DNA from: Caulobacter flavus
Lineage (GTDB): Bacteria; Pseudomonadota; Alphaproteobacteria; Caulobacterales; Caulobacteraceae
Assembly (NCBI RefSeq): GCF_003722335.1
Contig: NZ_CP026100.1
Span: 2,950,001 to 3,014,000 of the forward strand
Length of the DNA stretch: 64,000 nt
Direction of reading: 5' to 3'
A model generated the notes under the pieces. The model worked only from the letters and a program-made list of their open reading frames with translations, was not told where the DNA came from and did no database searches. Below, piece by piece: positions 28,043 to 37,340 of the stretch. The position numbers and the translations under genes were made by a program. How positions within the stretch are numbered: position 1 is the stretch's first letter; every line of letters begins with the position of its first letter.

Positions 28043-28149
28043 GGGGCGCTTCCGCGAAAGGGCGCGATCTGTGCGCGTCGGTCTGGGTCTTCGGATCGGG
28101 CCGAGCGCGCCGTTCGCGTCTTTGGTGCGTGACTAGGAGAACATTAGAC

Positions 28150-28518
28150 GTGGCCCGTATCGCAGGCGTCAACATCCCGACGAACAAGCGCGTGATCATC
28201 GCGCTTCAGTACATTCACGGCATCGGCCCGAAGTCGGCTCGTGACATCGTCACGACCGTGGGCATCGAGGACGCCCGTCGAGTCAATCAACTGACCGACG
28301 CCGAAGTCCTGCAGATCCGTGAAACGATCGACCGTGATTTCACCGTGGAAGGCGACCTGCGTCGCGAAAACTCGATGAACATCAAGCGTCTGATGGACCT
28401 GGCCTGCTACCGCGGCCTGCGTCACCGCAAGGGCCTGCCGGTCCGCGGCCAGCGCACCCACACGAACGCTCGTACCCGCAAGGGTCCGGCCAAGCCGATC
28501 GCCGGCAAGAAGAAGTAA
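28150..28518 (+). CDS. rpsM: 30S ribosomal protein S13
   Basis: The 122-residue S13 has the [25 protein letters not shown] start, the helix-two-turn-helix region and the C-terminal [28 protein letters not shown] tail that reaches the P-site tRNA. The start is the GTG at 28150, which gives canonical length and has AGGAGA 9 bp upstream; an upstream in-frame ATG at 28129 would add seven residues without support. It opens the alpha operon behind its own promoter. Confidence 0.97.
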   Translation: MARIAGVNIPTNKRVIIALQYIHGIGPKSARDIVTTVGIEDARRVNQLTDAEVLQIRETIDRDFTVEGDLRRENSMNIKRLMDLACYRGLRHRKGLPVRGQRTHTNARTRKGPAKPIAGKKK

Positions 28519-28531
28519 GGTAGCCTGACCG

Positions 28532-28921
28532 ATGGCCAAGGAACCGGGTCGCGTTAAAAAGCGCGAACGCAAGAACATCACCTCGGGCGTGGCGCACGTG
28601 AACGCCTCGTTCAACAACACCATGATCACCATCACGGACGCTCAGGGGAACACCATCTCCTGGTCGAGCGCCGGCATGATGGGCTTCAAGGGCTCGCGCA
28701 AGTCGACCCCGTACGCCGCTCAGATGGCCGCCGAAGACGCGGGCAAGAAGGCTGCGGAACACGGCGTGAAGACCCTGGAAGTCAACGTTTCGGGTCCGGG
28801 TTCGGGTCGTGAATCGGCCCTGCGCGCCCTGCAGGCCGTCGGCATGACCATCACGACGATCCGCGACGTCACGCCGATCCCGCACAACGGCTGCCGTCCG
28901 CCCAAGCGCCGTCGCGTCTAG
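28532..28921 (+). CDS. rpsK: 30S ribosomal protein S11
   Basis: S11 lies on the 30S platform near the E-site mRNA. The 129-residue protein has [22 protein letters not shown], the [26 protein letters not shown] block and the C-terminal [18 protein letters not shown]. Asparagine in the IPHNG segment is the conserved isoaspartate site of the family. It follows rpsM after 13 bp. In this class the gene for S4 is usually not in the alpha operon, and it is absent here. Confidence 0.98.
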   Translation: MAKEPGRVKKRERKNITSGVAHVNASFNNTMITITDAQGNTISWSSAGMMGFKGSRKSTPYAAQMAAEDAGKKAAEHGVKTLEVNVSGPGSGRESALRALQAVGMTITTIRDVTPIPHNGCRPPKRRRV

Positions 28922-28994
28922 TATTTTTTAGATCCAATTCTCCTTCGCCGGCTGCGTCAAACGCGGCCGGCGAGTCGCGTTCAAGGGACACCAC

Positions 28995-30011
28995 GTGATC
29001 GAAAGAAACTGGAACGAGCTGATCCGTCCTGAGAAGCCGCAGATCGAAACCGGCGCCGACGCCAGCCGCAAGGCTCGCATCGTCGCTGAACCGCTCGAGC
29101 GTGGTTTCGGTGTGACGCTCGGCAACGCCCTGCGTCGCGTTCTCCTCTCGTCGCTGCAAGGCGCCGCCGTCACCGCCATCCAGATCGATGGCGTGGTGCA
29201 CGAGTTCTCGTCGCTCGAGGGCGTTCGCGAAGACGTCGTCGACATCGTTCTGAATATCAAGCAACTCGCCGTGCGCATGCACGCCGAGGGCCCCAAGCGC
29301 ATGACCCTGCGCGCCTCGGGCGCCGGTCCGGTCACCGCTGGCCAGATCGAAACCCCGGCCGACATCGAAATCCTGAACCCCGACCACGTGCTCTGCACGC
29401 TGGACGAGGGCGGCTCGGTGCGCATGGAATTCACGGTCAACACCGGCAAGGGCTACGTCCCGGCCGACCAGAACCGTCCGGAAGACGCGCCGATCGGCCT
29501 GATCGCCGTCGACGCCCTGTACTCGCCGGTGAAGCGTGTGGCCTACAAGGTCGAGCCGACCCGCGAAGGCCAGCGCCTGGACCGTGACAAGCTGACCCTG
29601 GAAGTCGAGACCAACGGCGCCGTCACCCCGGTGGACGCCGTGGCCTACGCCGCTCGCATCCTGCAAGACCAGCTGCAGATCTTCATCACCTTCGAAGAGC
29701 CCAAGGCCAAGGCCGCGGACGAGTCGAAGCCCGAGCTGCCGTTCAACCCGGCTCTGCTCAAGAAGGTCGACGAGCTGGAACTGTCGGTCCGTTCGGCCAA
29801 CTGCCTGAAGAACGACAACATCGTCTACATCGGCGACCTGATCCAGAAGACCGAAGCCGAGATGCTCCGCACCCCGAACTTCGGTCGCAAGTCGCTGAAC
29901 GAGATCAAGGAAGTGCTCGCCGGCATGGGCCTGCACCTCGGCATGGACGTGCCGAACTGGCCGCCGGAAAACATCGAAGACCTGGCCAAGAAGTTCGACG
30001 ACCAGATCTAA
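28995..30011 (+). CDS. rpoA: DNA-directed RNA polymerase alpha subunit
   Basis: The 338-residue protein has both alpha domains: the N-terminal dimerisation and assembly domain (up to about 235, with [26 protein letters not shown]) and the C-terminal domain (about 255-325, with [40 protein letters not shown]) that binds UP elements and activators. The start is GTG at 28995, preceded by aaggga. A dyad cgccggc...gccggcg lies in the 73-bp gap after rpsK. The gene is full length. Confidence 0.98.
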   Translation: MIERNWNELIRPEKPQIETGADASRKARIVAEPLERGFGVTLGNALRRVLLSSLQGAAVTAIQIDGVVHEFSSLEGVREDVVDIVLNIKQLAVRMHAEGPKRMTLRASGAGPVTAGQIETPADIEILNPDHVLCTLDEGGSVRMEFTVNTGKGYVPADQNRPEDAPIGLIAVDALYSPVKRVAYKVEPTREGQRLDRDKLTLEVETNGAVTPVDAVAYAARILQDQLQIFITFEEPKAKAADESKPELPFNPALLKKVDELELSVRSANCLKNDNIVYIGDLIQKTEAEMLRTPNFGRKSLNEIKEVLAGMGLHLGMDVPNWPPENIEDLAKKFDDQI

Positions 30012-30034
30012 GATCGACTATCGCGCTGAATCCG

Positions 30035-30080
30035 GGCCGCCCTCCGTCCTTTCGGGACGGGAGGCGGCCTGGGCCTTTTG
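30035..30080 (+). terminator. Hairpin between rpoA and rplQ
   Basis: A 16-17-bp GC-rich stem (ggccgccctccgtcc / ggacgggaggcggcc, tttc loop) ends in gggcctttt. It lies 23 bp after rpoA and could act as an attenuator, since no strong promoter is seen before rplQ. Confidence 0.7.
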
Positions 30081-30201
30081 AAGCCGCCTAGCGGTGGAGG
30101 GCCCCGGCGCTTCGCTCTGACCCGGCCGGGATGCGAGCTGGGACTGGTGACAACAGGCGCTTCTTCGCGCCGCTCGGGCCAAGAGCCCAGGAGATACCAA
30201 A

Positions 30202-30615
30202 ATGCGTCACGGTTACGCCCACCGCAAACTCGGCCGCACCTCGGCTCACCGCACTGCCATGTTCGCCAACATGTCGGCTTCGCTGATCAAGCACGAGCAG
30301 ATCGTCACCACCCTGCCGAAGGCCAAGGAACTGCGTCCGATCGTCGAAAAGCTGGTCACCCTGGCCAAGCGCGGCGACCTGCACGCTCGTCGTCAGGCCA
30401 TCAGCTCGGTTCGCGACGTCGAACAAGTCGGCAAGCTCTTCGCCGTGCTCGGCCCGCGCTACAAGGATCGTCAGGGCGGCTACATCCGCGTCCTGAAGGC
30501 CGGCTTCCGCTACGGCGACAACGCCCCGATGGCCGTGATCGAGTTCGTCGATCGCGACGTCTCGGAAAAGGGCAAGGACTCGGGTCCGGTCTACGCCAAC
30601 GAAGCCGAAGACTGA
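30202..30615 (+). CDS. rplQ: 50S ribosomal protein L17
   Basis: The 137-residue L17 begins [34 protein letters not shown] and has the [14 protein letters not shown] motif and the C-terminal [14 protein letters not shown]. It sits at the ribosomal tunnel exit. An aggaga SD precedes the ATG. It closes the alpha operon; a strong terminator follows within 30 bp. Confidence 0.98.
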   Translation: MRHGYAHRKLGRTSAHRTAMFANMSASLIKHEQIVTTLPKAKELRPIVEKLVTLAKRGDLHARRQAISSVRDVEQVGKLFAVLGPRYKDRQGGYIRVLKAGFRYGDNAPMAVIEFVDRDVSEKGKDSGPVYANEAED

Positions 30616-30640
30616 TCTTCAGCCCCGGCTGAAACGAGAA

Positions 30641-30668
30641 GGCCCCGGAGCGATCCGGGGCCTTTTTG
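30641..30668 (+). terminator. Terminator of the alpha operon
   Basis: A perfect stem ggccccgga / tccggggcc around gcga is followed by ttttt, 25 bp after the rplQ stop. Textbook rho-independent form. Confidence 0.92.
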
Positions 30669-30730
30669 CTGTCTGGGACATATCGGGGCAGGGGGCGATG
30701 GCCTCCTACGACCTTCCGGGCCGCCCCAGC

Positions 30731-31399
30731 TCAACGACTGACGATGATCCCATCGAACTCGGGCAGGGCCCGGTTGAGCTTTTCCCGGGCGAAGGCGCCG
30801 GCCGTCAGGGGGCCGTGCACCGTTCCCGGTCCGTCCGGGGCGGCTTCCACGTAGTAGAAGAGCGGGGTCTCGTCGGGCAGGTCGCGGCGGGCGATGACGA
30901 CATGGCGCTCGTCTCCGCCGTACTGGTCGATGCGCGGACCCAGGACCGTCTCGCAGGTCAGGGCGTCGCGTTCCCAGCACAGGCGCAGGGCCTCGCCCCG
31001 GGCGTCGGACGCCAGCCGGTAGCGGCCGGCGACGATCTCGTAGGTTCCCTGGAAATCCAGCCAGCCGACGCCGCCCGCGCCGCGTACGTAGCGCACGTCG
31101 CGTTGAACCCACCGGCCTTCCAGCCGCACCTGCTCGCGGCATAGCGCGACGTCGGGGATCGAGGTCATGCGGCAGGCAGCCGGCTTGCGGTCGGTGGGGG
31201 AGGGCGGCGGCGTCGGCGCCGGCAATCTGCGCGCCTCGGCCAGCGCCGCCTCGCGGGCGAGCGCCGCCTTCTCGATGGTCGTCTGCTGCTCGGGCGAGAG
31301 CACGAAGTCGGGCTGCGCGGCGCAGGCCGCGCTCGCGACGGCCATGAACGCCGCCGCCCACGAAAGCCGGGCGGCGGAAGCAAGAACCGGTCCCGTCAT
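30731..31399 (-). CDS. Exported protein of unknown function linked to an ABC exporter
   Basis: The 222-residue product has an N-terminal signal-like segment ending at SAACAAQ; the Cys in this segment could be a lipobox cysteine but the SAAC context is only marginal. A short helical, Glu/Ala-rich stretch (SPEQQTTIEKAALAREAALAEARR) and a Pro-rich linker precede a beta-rich domain of about 130 residues with five cysteines. No family was recognised. It starts inside the stop codon of the upstream ABC permease gene (ATGA overlap), so it is the third gene of that operon and may be its periplasmic partner, an inference from position only. Confidence 0.6.
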   Translation of the reverse strand: MTGPVLASAARLSWAAAFMAVASAACAAQPDFVLSPEQQTTIEKAALAREAALAEARRLPAPTPPPSPTDRKPAACRMTSIPDVALCREQVRLEGRWVQRDVRYVRGAGGVGWLDFQGTYEIVAGRYRLASDARGEALRLCWERDALTCETVLGPRIDQYGGDERHVVIARRDLPDETPLFYYVEAAPDGPGTVHGPLTAGAFAREKLNRALPEFDGIIVSR

Positions 31400-32202
31400 T
31401 CCCGCGTCAGGTCCTGCCGCTGGAAGAGGGCCAGGGCCGCGGCCGTGAGGCCGGCGAACCAGGCGACCAGGAAGCCGAGCGCCAGGCCCCAGGGGGCGGG
31501 CTCATCGACGACGCTGCGCGGGGTCAGGATCACGGTCTTCAGCAGGTCGCCCGAGAAGGCGGGAATGGCCAGGGCCTTCAGGCTGGGCTCGTGCATCTGG
31601 CTGGCGACGATCGACTGGACGACCGCCACGACCAAGCCGACGATCAGCGCGCCCATGGTCGAGCGGGTGGTCACGCCCACCACGGCCGACAGGGCGACCA
31701 ACACCATCAACTGCAGCCAGCTGACCGCGAAGGTCCCGATCAGGTCGGTGGCCGCCGAGCCGCGATAGGCCACGAGCGGCGCGCCGCTGGTGACGGCGCT
31801 GAACAGGCCGCCCAGCGCGGCGGCCAGGGCGTAGAGCACGAGGCTTACCGCCACCGCGCCGGCGACGGTCGCCAGCTTGGCCAGCAACAGGTTCACACGG
31901 CCGTTGCGCGGGGTCAGAAGCCGCCAGGTCTCCCAGCGGTAGTCGCCGGCCAGCACGGCGGTCGACAGGATCAGCACGAACAGGCCCACGACGGGCGAGG
32001 CGCCGCCGGCCAGCGCCTTGACCATGCGCCCGACCAGATCGACCGGGATCGGCGGCATGCCCTTCATCATTCCGCGCGCGAAAAGCTCGCCGCCGACGCC
32101 TAGCGCCAGGCCGGCGATGGGCGAGAACAGCACGCCCCAGAACAGCGTGCCCCGGTCCTTGAGCAGGCGGAAGCGTTCGGCCGAAATGGCGTCAGCGAGC
32201 AT
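31396..32202 (-). CDS. ABC-2 type transporter permease
   Basis: The 268-residue protein has about six hydrophobic helices and no ATPase motifs. It opens with the amphipathic AISAERFRLLKDRGTLFWGVLFSPI that is typical of ABC-2 permeases, and ends QRQDLTRE. The strand order and an 11-bp overlap with the upstream ATP-binding gene show that the two form one exporter. The family exports antibiotics, lipids or small molecules, and the cargo is unknown. It overlaps the following secreted-protein gene by 4 bp. Confidence 0.85.
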   Translation of the reverse strand: MLADAISAERFRLLKDRGTLFWGVLFSPIAGLALGVGGELFARGMMKGMPPIPVDLVGRMVKALAGGASPVVGLFVLILSTAVLAGDYRWETWRLLTPRNGRVNLLLAKLATVAGAVAVSLVLYALAAALGGLFSAVTSGAPLVAYRGSAATDLIGTFAVSWLQLMVLVALSAVVGVTTRSTMGALIVGLVVAVVQSIVASQMHEPSLKALAIPAFSGDLLKTVILTPRSVVDEPAPWGLALGFLVAWFAGLTAAALALFQRQDLTRE

Positions 32203-33094
32203 CGGCCGGCTCCTTGGCTTGCAGGATGTCGAGATAGGCGCTTTCCAGGTCGGCCTCGCGCCAGCGGGCCTCGTGGATGTCGACGCCGGCGCCCACCAGG
32301 GCGCGGATCAGGGCAGGGGCCTCGTGGCGCTCGATCTGAGCCAGCACGGCGTCGGGGCCGTCGGCGGCGCCTTGCTCGCCGAGCAGCTCCAGCACCTGGG
32401 CGACCGGGCTGGCGACTAGGCGCAGGGCCGGCTTGCGGCCGGCCAGGGTCTCGACCGGTCCCTCGGCCACCAGCTTGCCCTTGGCCAGGATCGCCACGCG
32501 GTCGCACACCCGCCGCACCTCGTCCAGCTGGTGGCTGGCCAGGATGATGGTCGCGCCTTCTTCGGCGGCGAGGCGGCGGATCAGTTCGCGGATCTCCTGG
32601 ATGCCGGCCGGATCCATGCCGCTGGTCGGCTCGTCCAGGATGGCCAGGGTGGGGCGGGTGAAGAACACCGCCGCCAGGCCCAGCCGCTGCTTCATGCCCA
32701 CCGAATAGGTCGAGGTCTTGCGGTCGGCGGCGCCCGACAGGCCCACTCGATCCAGCCAGCCGTCGATGTCGACGTCACGGGCGCCGCTCTGCAGGGCCAG
32801 CATCTTCAGCGTGTCGCGGGCGGTCAGGTAGGGCGGGTAGCGCGGCGTCTCGATCATCGCGCCCACCTGGCGCAGCGACGAGGCATGGCCCGCCGGCGAG
32901 CCGGACAGCCGGGCGACGCCCGAGGTCGGCCGCACCAGTCCCATGGCGATGCGGAACAGGGTGCTCTTGCCGGCCCCGTTGGGGCCCAGCACGCCGAACA
33001 CCCCTCCCGCGGGGATCCTCAGGGTCAAGTCGTCCAGCGCCCGCACGGCGCCGTAGGTCTTGGTCAGCCCTTCGGCCTCTAGCGCGAAACTCAT
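32192..33094 (-). CDS. ABC transporter ATP-binding protein
   Basis: The 300-residue ATPase has Walker A GPNGAGKS (37-44), the Q-loop, a variant signature YSVGMKQ (130-136), Walker B LAILDEP (150-156) and the switch histidine in ILASHQLDEV. The C-terminal 80 residues match the long tail of CcmA/NatA-type export ATPases. I start it at the ATG for SFALEAEGLTKTYG; the frame runs 34 codons further to an ATG at 33196, but these residues lack family similarity and no good SD was seen for either. It pairs with the permease at 31396. Confidence 0.9.
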   Translation of the reverse strand: MSFALEAEGLTKTYGAVRALDDLTLRIPAGGVFGVLGPNGAGKSTLFRIAMGLVRPTSGVARLSGSPAGHASSLRQVGAMIETPRYPPYLTARDTLKMLALQSGARDVDIDGWLDRVGLSGAADRKTSTYSVGMKQRLGLAAVFFTRPTLAILDEPTSGMDPAGIQEIRELIRRLAAEEGATIILASHQLDEVRRVCDRVAILAKGKLVAEGPVETLAGRKPALRLVASPVAQVLELLGEQGAADGPDAVLAQIERHEAPALIRALVGAGVDIHEARWREADLESAYLDILQAKEPADAR

Positions 33095-33254
33095 ACGGCG
33101 CGGGCCCGGCTCGGCGACATTGGACGACTCCCTTATGAACTTGCCGCGACTATGGGCGATGGAACGCAGGTCGGCCAAGTTGTTTGGAGGCTGCAATACG
33201 AATTGTCGTCGAGCTGTCCTATAGGGGCAGGAGTCTTTGTTTCAGGGCCCGGCC

Positions 33255-34520
33255 ATGACCGTTCTTTCCCGCTTCGCCGCCTTGCTGGCGATCGCCGTCC
33301 TTTCCGGCTGCGCGACCGCGCCGCGACCGGTCGCCGAAGGCCCGCCCGCCCAAGGCGCGACCACCAGGGCGCCGCTGACCATCCTGGTCTCGATCGACGG
33401 CTTCCGCGCCGACTACCTGGATCGCGGCGACACCCCGGCCATGAAGGCCCTGGCCGACGACGGCGTGCGCGCGGCCATGCGCCCGTCGTTCCCCTCGCTG
33501 ACCTTCCCCAACCACTACGCCCTGGTCACCGGCAAGCGCCCCGACCACAACGGCATCGTCGGCAACACCATGGAGGACCCGCAGATCCCGGGCGTGACCT
33601 TCACCCTGAGCAATCGCGACGCGGTGACCGACAGCCGCTGGTGGGAGATGGCCAAGCCGATCTGGGTCAGCGCCGAACAGCAGGGCGTCAGGACCGGCAC
33701 GATGTTCTGGCCGGGTTCGGAAGCCCAGATCGACGGCGTGCGCCCGACCAAGTGGGCCGTGTTCGACCAGAAGAAGCCCTCCAACGATCGCGTCGACACG
33801 CTGCTGTCCTGGATCGACGACAGCAAGGACGCCCCGCTGGGCCTGGCCACGCTCTATTTCGACATCGTCGACAGCGCCGGCCACCGCTACGGCCCGGACT
33901 CGGCCGAGGTGCGCAAGGCCGCCGCCGACGTCGACGCCGCCATCGCCCGTCTGGTCGAGGGCCTGAAGGCCCGCGGCCTGTACGAGACCACCAACCTCGT
34001 CATCGTCGCCGACCACGGCATGGCCCCGCTGCCGGGCGCCCAGCGCGTGGTGCTGGACCAAGCGGTCGACGTCAGCAAGCTGCGCTATGTCGGCCTGGGC
34101 GCGATCGCCGGCATCTATCCCAACAAGGGCGAGGAAGCGGCCGTCGCCGCAGCTCTGACCAAGCCGCAGGTGCACATGACCTGCTGGGAGAAGGGCAAGA
34201 TCCCGGCCCGGCTGCACTATGGCAGCAACCGCCGCATCGCCCCGATCGTCTGCTCGGCGCAGACCGGCTGGTACATCACCACCGCCGAGTCCCAGGCCAA
34301 GCGCACCAGCCCCGAGCGCGACGGCGGCGCCCACGGCTTCGACAACGCCGACCCGCTGATGCAGGCGGTGTTCGTGGCGCGCGGCCCGGCCTTCAAGTCG
34401 GGCAAGACCCTGCCGGTGTTCGACAATGTCGACGTCTATCCGCTGCTGGCCAAGGTGACGGGCGTGCGCCCCGAGAAGGTCGACGGCCAGCTGGCCCCCG
34501 TGGCCGGCGCGCTGCGCTAG
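33255..34520 (+). CDS. Nucleotide pyrophosphatase/phosphodiesterase (NPP) lipoprotein
   Basis: The 421-residue protein has a lipobox VLSGC (Cys19) after a short hydrophobic N-terminus, so it is probably anchored to the periplasmic side. The alkaline-phosphatase-superfamily fold is clear: metal-binding Asp48 in VSIDGFR, the nucleophile Thr83 in SLTFPNHY, then DSAGHRYGP, IVADHGMAPL and HGFDN. NPP enzymes hydrolyse nucleotide or phospholipid phosphodiesters. The ATG at 33255 was chosen because the signal begins there; a TTG six codons earlier with cagga upstream is an alternative. It is a single gene, bounded by the minus-strand ABC operon and a hairpin. Confidence 0.88.
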   Translation: MTVLSRFAALLAIAVLSGCATAPRPVAEGPPAQGATTRAPLTILVSIDGFRADYLDRGDTPAMKALADDGVRAAMRPSFPSLTFPNHYALVTGKRPDHNGIVGNTMEDPQIPGVTFTLSNRDAVTDSRWWEMAKPIWVSAEQQGVRTGTMFWPGSEAQIDGVRPTKWAVFDQKKPSNDRVDTLLSWIDDSKDAPLGLATLYFDIVDSAGHRYGPDSAEVRKAAADVDAAIARLVEGLKARGLYETTNLVIVADHGMAPLPGAQRVVLDQAVDVSKLRYVGLGAIAGIYPNKGEEAAVAAALTKPQVHMTCWEKGKIPARLHYGSNRRIAPIVCSAQTGWYITTAESQAKRTSPERDGGAHGFDNADPLMQAVFVARGPAFKSGKTLPVFDNVDVYPLLAKVTGVRPEKVDGQLAPVAGALR

Positions 34521-34589
34521 AGCCTTTTAGCCTCAAGCGTTAGCCGGCGAAATCGCTCACACTTTCGCCTAACGCGCTCCAGGACACGT

Positions 34590-34620
34590 GGTCCGGCCGG
34601 TCGCGGCGACCGGCCGGACC
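34590..34620. terminator. Bidirectional hairpin between convergent genes
   Basis: A perfect 14-bp stem (ggtccggccggtcg / cgaccggccggacc) with a cgg loop lies between the NPP gene and the minus-strand 561-residue gene. No T-run is present on either side, so strength as a terminator is unsure. Confidence 0.6.
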
Positions 34621-34628
34621 CTCCGTCG

Positions 34629-36314
34629 TCAGGCCTTGGTCAGGGACGGCTCGGCAAGCAGCGCGCGCTCGTCGAGCTTGGAGACCAGGGCGCCGCTGCG
34701 CTTCTGGCTTTCGGCCAGCGACGCGCGCACCTCGCGCAGGCCCCGCGTGGCCAGCACCTCGACGTCGCGCAGCCAGGTCTTCAGGTCGTCCTTGCCCTCC
34801 TGCGCGGCCGCGGCCAGCACCGCCGCGCCCACGACCACGTCGGCGAAGATCTTGGGATCGACCTCAAGCCGCGCGTCGAGCACCTCGCCGCGCTCCTTGA
34901 CGCGCACGGCCGCGTTCCAGGGATAGACCTGCTCCTGCAGCACCTCCCACAGCGGCCGCAGCGGCTGGATCGGGTAGAGCACGATCGGCAGGAACTGCAG
35001 CGTGAAGCAGCCGCCCCGCACGCTGGCGAAGTAGTGATCGGCCAGGCCCGCCAGCTTGAGATGCCAGCGCACCCGCGGGTCGGGCAGGGTCTTGCGGTCC
35101 AGCTTGGGCAGGAACTCGATCATCTGCGGTCGCCGGGCCATGGCCCGGAAGGCCTCGTACACCACCAGGATCTGGCGATCGTGCGGGATCAGCCAATAGA
35201 CCAGGTTGCGGAAGTAGGCCTTGATCGGCTCGTAGTCGTCGGTCTGGCCGGGCAGCAGCGGCGCCAGGAAGCCCAGGCGCTTGCGGGGCTCGGGCGAACC
35301 GCTGTCGCCGATCAGGTTGACGTTGAAGAAGTGGTGCCAGGTGGAGTCGACGGCCACGCGGCCCAGGCGCCGGCCCGCCCGTTCGACCAGATGGCCGTCA
35401 TAGGCCCCGATCACGCCGAACAGCTTGGTTTCGGCTGTCGCGGGCTTGTCGGGGTCGTTGGTGGTGTGCCCGCCGATCACCTTGTCCTGGGCCACCACCA
35501 CCGGCGCGATGCGCTGGGTCGTGCCGATGCCGACGGGATACTCCTCCTCGCTGTAGTCGGGCGTCGGCCCGGGCACCGGGATGGAGATGGTGTGGCCGAG
35601 GTTGGCCGGGACCTCGCACTGGCCTTCGTGGGCGTGATCGGGCAGGCGGCGGACCACGCCTCCGGGCGAGCACAGCAGCGGGTGCGGATAGTTGCGGCGG
35701 AAGTAGCGGCCGGAGATCGAGCTGAACCAGCGCGGATAGATCTCCTGGCCGCGATTGTCGGACTGGTCGTCGAAGTCGTACTCGGTGTCCGCGTCGTCCG
35801 GGCCCTCGCGCAGCGTGTCGTGACGCAGTTCCAGGTGATCTTCGCCGACCGTGCCCACAGGCGCGGGCGGTTCGCCCAGCGGGCCGGTCTCGGGCCAGTA
35901 CCAGCGCCGCATCGAGCGGACGCGAGGGATCTGCCGGCACAGGCTGGCGCCGAGGTCCTCGTGGTCGCCGGTGGCGAACACGCCGCCGCCGCGGTCCATG
36001 AAGCGGGCGATGGCCGCTACCTCGGCCGCGCTGGCGTTCGCCGCCCCGTCACGGGTGATCGGGAACATGAAGATCTCGTCGTACTGGTTGAGATCGTGGG
36101 TCGAGAAGTCGAAGTCGGTCAGGTCGGCGCCGGCGCCGGGAGGATTGTCCCGGTGCGCCTTGGTGATCTGCAGGTTGAAGCCGTCCCAGGCCGTGGTCTC
36201 CAGGACATGGACGAACTCGCCGAGGTGGAACTGCTCGGTCCCGTTGGCGGGCAGGGTGCGACGGTATCCGCCGCTGTAGGAGTCGGTGACGATGAGGATC
36301 TTGACCGTAGGCAT
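34629..36314 (-). CDS. Uncharacterised 561-residue protein with N-terminal GATase/ThuA-like fold
   Basis: I do not recognise a named family. Residues 1-125 look like a glutamine-amidotransferase-like alpha/beta domain: VKILIVTDSYSGGYR, LGEFVHVLET, the strand DEIFMFPI and FMDRGGGVFATGDHEDLG, as in ThuA-like proteins, but with no obvious Cys-His-Glu triad. Residues 125-340 are Pro/Asp-rich with aromatic motifs (WYWPETGPLGEPPAP, YPRWFSSISG, DSTWHHFFNVN). Residues 340-561 are mainly helical, rich in Leu and charged residues, ending in a coiled-coil-like ESQKRSGALVSKLDERALL. No signal peptide is seen, so a cytoplasmic site is likely. It stands alone, divergent from the VOC operon. Confidence 0.6.
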   Translation of the reverse strand: MPTVKILIVTDSYSGGYRRTLPANGTEQFHLGEFVHVLETTAWDGFNLQITKAHRDNPPGAGADLTDFDFSTHDLNQYDEIFMFPITRDGAANASAAEVAAIARFMDRGGGVFATGDHEDLGASLCRQIPRVRSMRRWYWPETGPLGEPPAPVGTVGEDHLELRHDTLREGPDDADTEYDFDDQSDNRGQEIYPRWFSSISGRYFRRNYPHPLLCSPGGVVRRLPDHAHEGQCEVPANLGHTISIPVPGPTPDYSEEEYPVGIGTTQRIAPVVVAQDKVIGGHTTNDPDKPATAETKLFGVIGAYDGHLVERAGRRLGRVAVDSTWHHFFNVNLIGDSGSPEPRKRLGFLAPLLPGQTDDYEPIKAYFRNLVYWLIPHDRQILVVYEAFRAMARRPQMIEFLPKLDRKTLPDPRVRWHLKLAGLADHYFASVRGGCFTLQFLPIVLYPIQPLRPLWEVLQEQVYPWNAAVRVKERGEVLDARLEVDPKIFADVVVGAAVLAAAAQEGKDDLKTWLRDVEVLATRGLREVRASLAESQKRSGALVSKLDERALLAEPSLTKA

Positions 36315-36558
36315 GCGCGTGCTCTCCGTCTCTCAGGTGAAACGCTGAAGCAGACTGGGTCACAGGGCGCTCGCGCCGACCGACGTCACGGCCGGGCCCC
36401 CTCCAGGCGCGGGGCGCGGCGGACATAGGTCACGCTTGCGTGCAAACTCACAAGTCGAAACCGTGCGGCGTAACAACCTTGTGTTGCTTTCGCTTGGATT
36501 GTTGCAATTAGTTTTGTTTTGAGTGAAATATTATCGGTATCTGAAAATGGAGGCGCGC

Positions 36559-37002
36559 ATGGCCCGCCTGACTTCGGCGCTCTGCTACAAGGATCCCAAG
36601 GCCGCCCTGAAGTGGCTGGAGGCCGCGTTCGGCTTCGAGTTGGTCCTGCTGATCGAGGACGGCGAGGGCAATCTCGCCCACTCGCAGATGAGCCTGGGCG
36701 AGGCCCACGTGATGGTCGGCAACGAGTGGAGCGCCGACCACGCCAGCCCTGCCTCGCTGGGCGGCAAGAACACCCAGACCGTGCACATCCACATCGAGGA
36801 CGACGTCGACGCTCATTGCCAGCGCGCCCGCGCGGCCGGGGCCGAGATCCTGATGGAGCCGGACACCCAGTTCTACGGCGACCGCACCTATCGCTGCCGC
36901 GACCTGGAAGGCCACATCTGGACGGTGGGGCAGACGGTCAAGGCCGTCACCCGCGAGGAGGCGCAGGCCGCCACCGGCCTGAAGATCCAGGGCTGGGTGT
37001 GA
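36559..37002 (+). CDS. VOC-family (glyoxalase/PhnB-like) protein
   Basis: The 147-residue protein has a single VOC domain pair (AALKWLEAAFGFELVLLIEDGEGNLAHSQMSLGEAHVMV and NTQTVHIHIEDDVDAHCQRARAAGAEILMEP) ending DRTYRCRDLEGHIWTVGQ. The family binds a metal and acts on glyoxal adducts, fosfomycin or aromatic substrates; the PhnB-like branch is the best guess. The ATG at 36559 has a GGAGG 5-6 bp upstream, better than in-frame starts at 36523 or 36547. It heads a four-gene overlapping operon; the stop overlaps the next GTG by four bases. The upstream 240 bp is AT-rich for this genome. Confidence 0.85.
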   Translation: MARLTSALCYKDPKAALKWLEAAFGFELVLLIEDGEGNLAHSQMSLGEAHVMVGNEWSADHASPASLGGKNTQTVHIHIEDDVDAHCQRARAAGAEILMEPDTQFYGDRTYRCRDLEGHIWTVGQTVKAVTREEAQAATGLKIQGWV

Positions 37003-37340
37003 CCGCCGACGACTTTCGCCGCCTGGCGCTGGCCCTGCCGGGTGTGGTCGAGGGCGCGCACATGGGCACGACGGATTTCCGCGTCGGACGGATCTTCGCC
37101 ACCTTGGGCTATCCCGACGCCCGCCACGGCATGGTGCAGTTGACCCGCGACCTGCAGGAGATGCTGGTCGCCGCCGAGCCGGCCGCCTTCTTTCCGGTCA
37201 GGGGCGGATGGGGGCTGAAGGGGGCGACCAATGTCGTGCTCGACGCGATCGACGAGCCCACCCTGAAGAGCGCCTTGGAGCAGGCCTGGCGGCTGAAGGC
37301 CGGCAAGCGGCTGCTGGCCGAACTGGATGCGCGCAAGTGA
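36999..37340 (+). CDS. MmcQ/YjbR-family protein
   Basis: The 113-residue protein has the YjbR fold signature: DFRRLALALPGVVEGAHMGTTDFRVGRIFATLG, HGMVQLTRDLQEML and GGWGLKGATNVVLDAI. The family has a DNA-binding-like fold, but its role is unclear. It uses a GTG start that overlaps the VOC stop (GTGA), and its end overlaps the next gene. Such YjbR genes often accompany small stress or detoxification operons, as here. Confidence 0.85.
   Translation: MTADDFRRLALALPGVVEGAHMGTTDFRVGRIFATLGYPDARHGMVQLTRDLQEMLVAAEPAAFFPVRGGWGLKGATNVVLDAIDEPTLKSALEQAWRLKAGKRLLAELDARK

Noticed and set aside
21313..30201. Missing rpmJ (L36), infA or rpsD as a loss
   Set aside because: In alphaproteobacteria these genes usually lie outside the spc/alpha gene order, so absence here is not evidence for loss.
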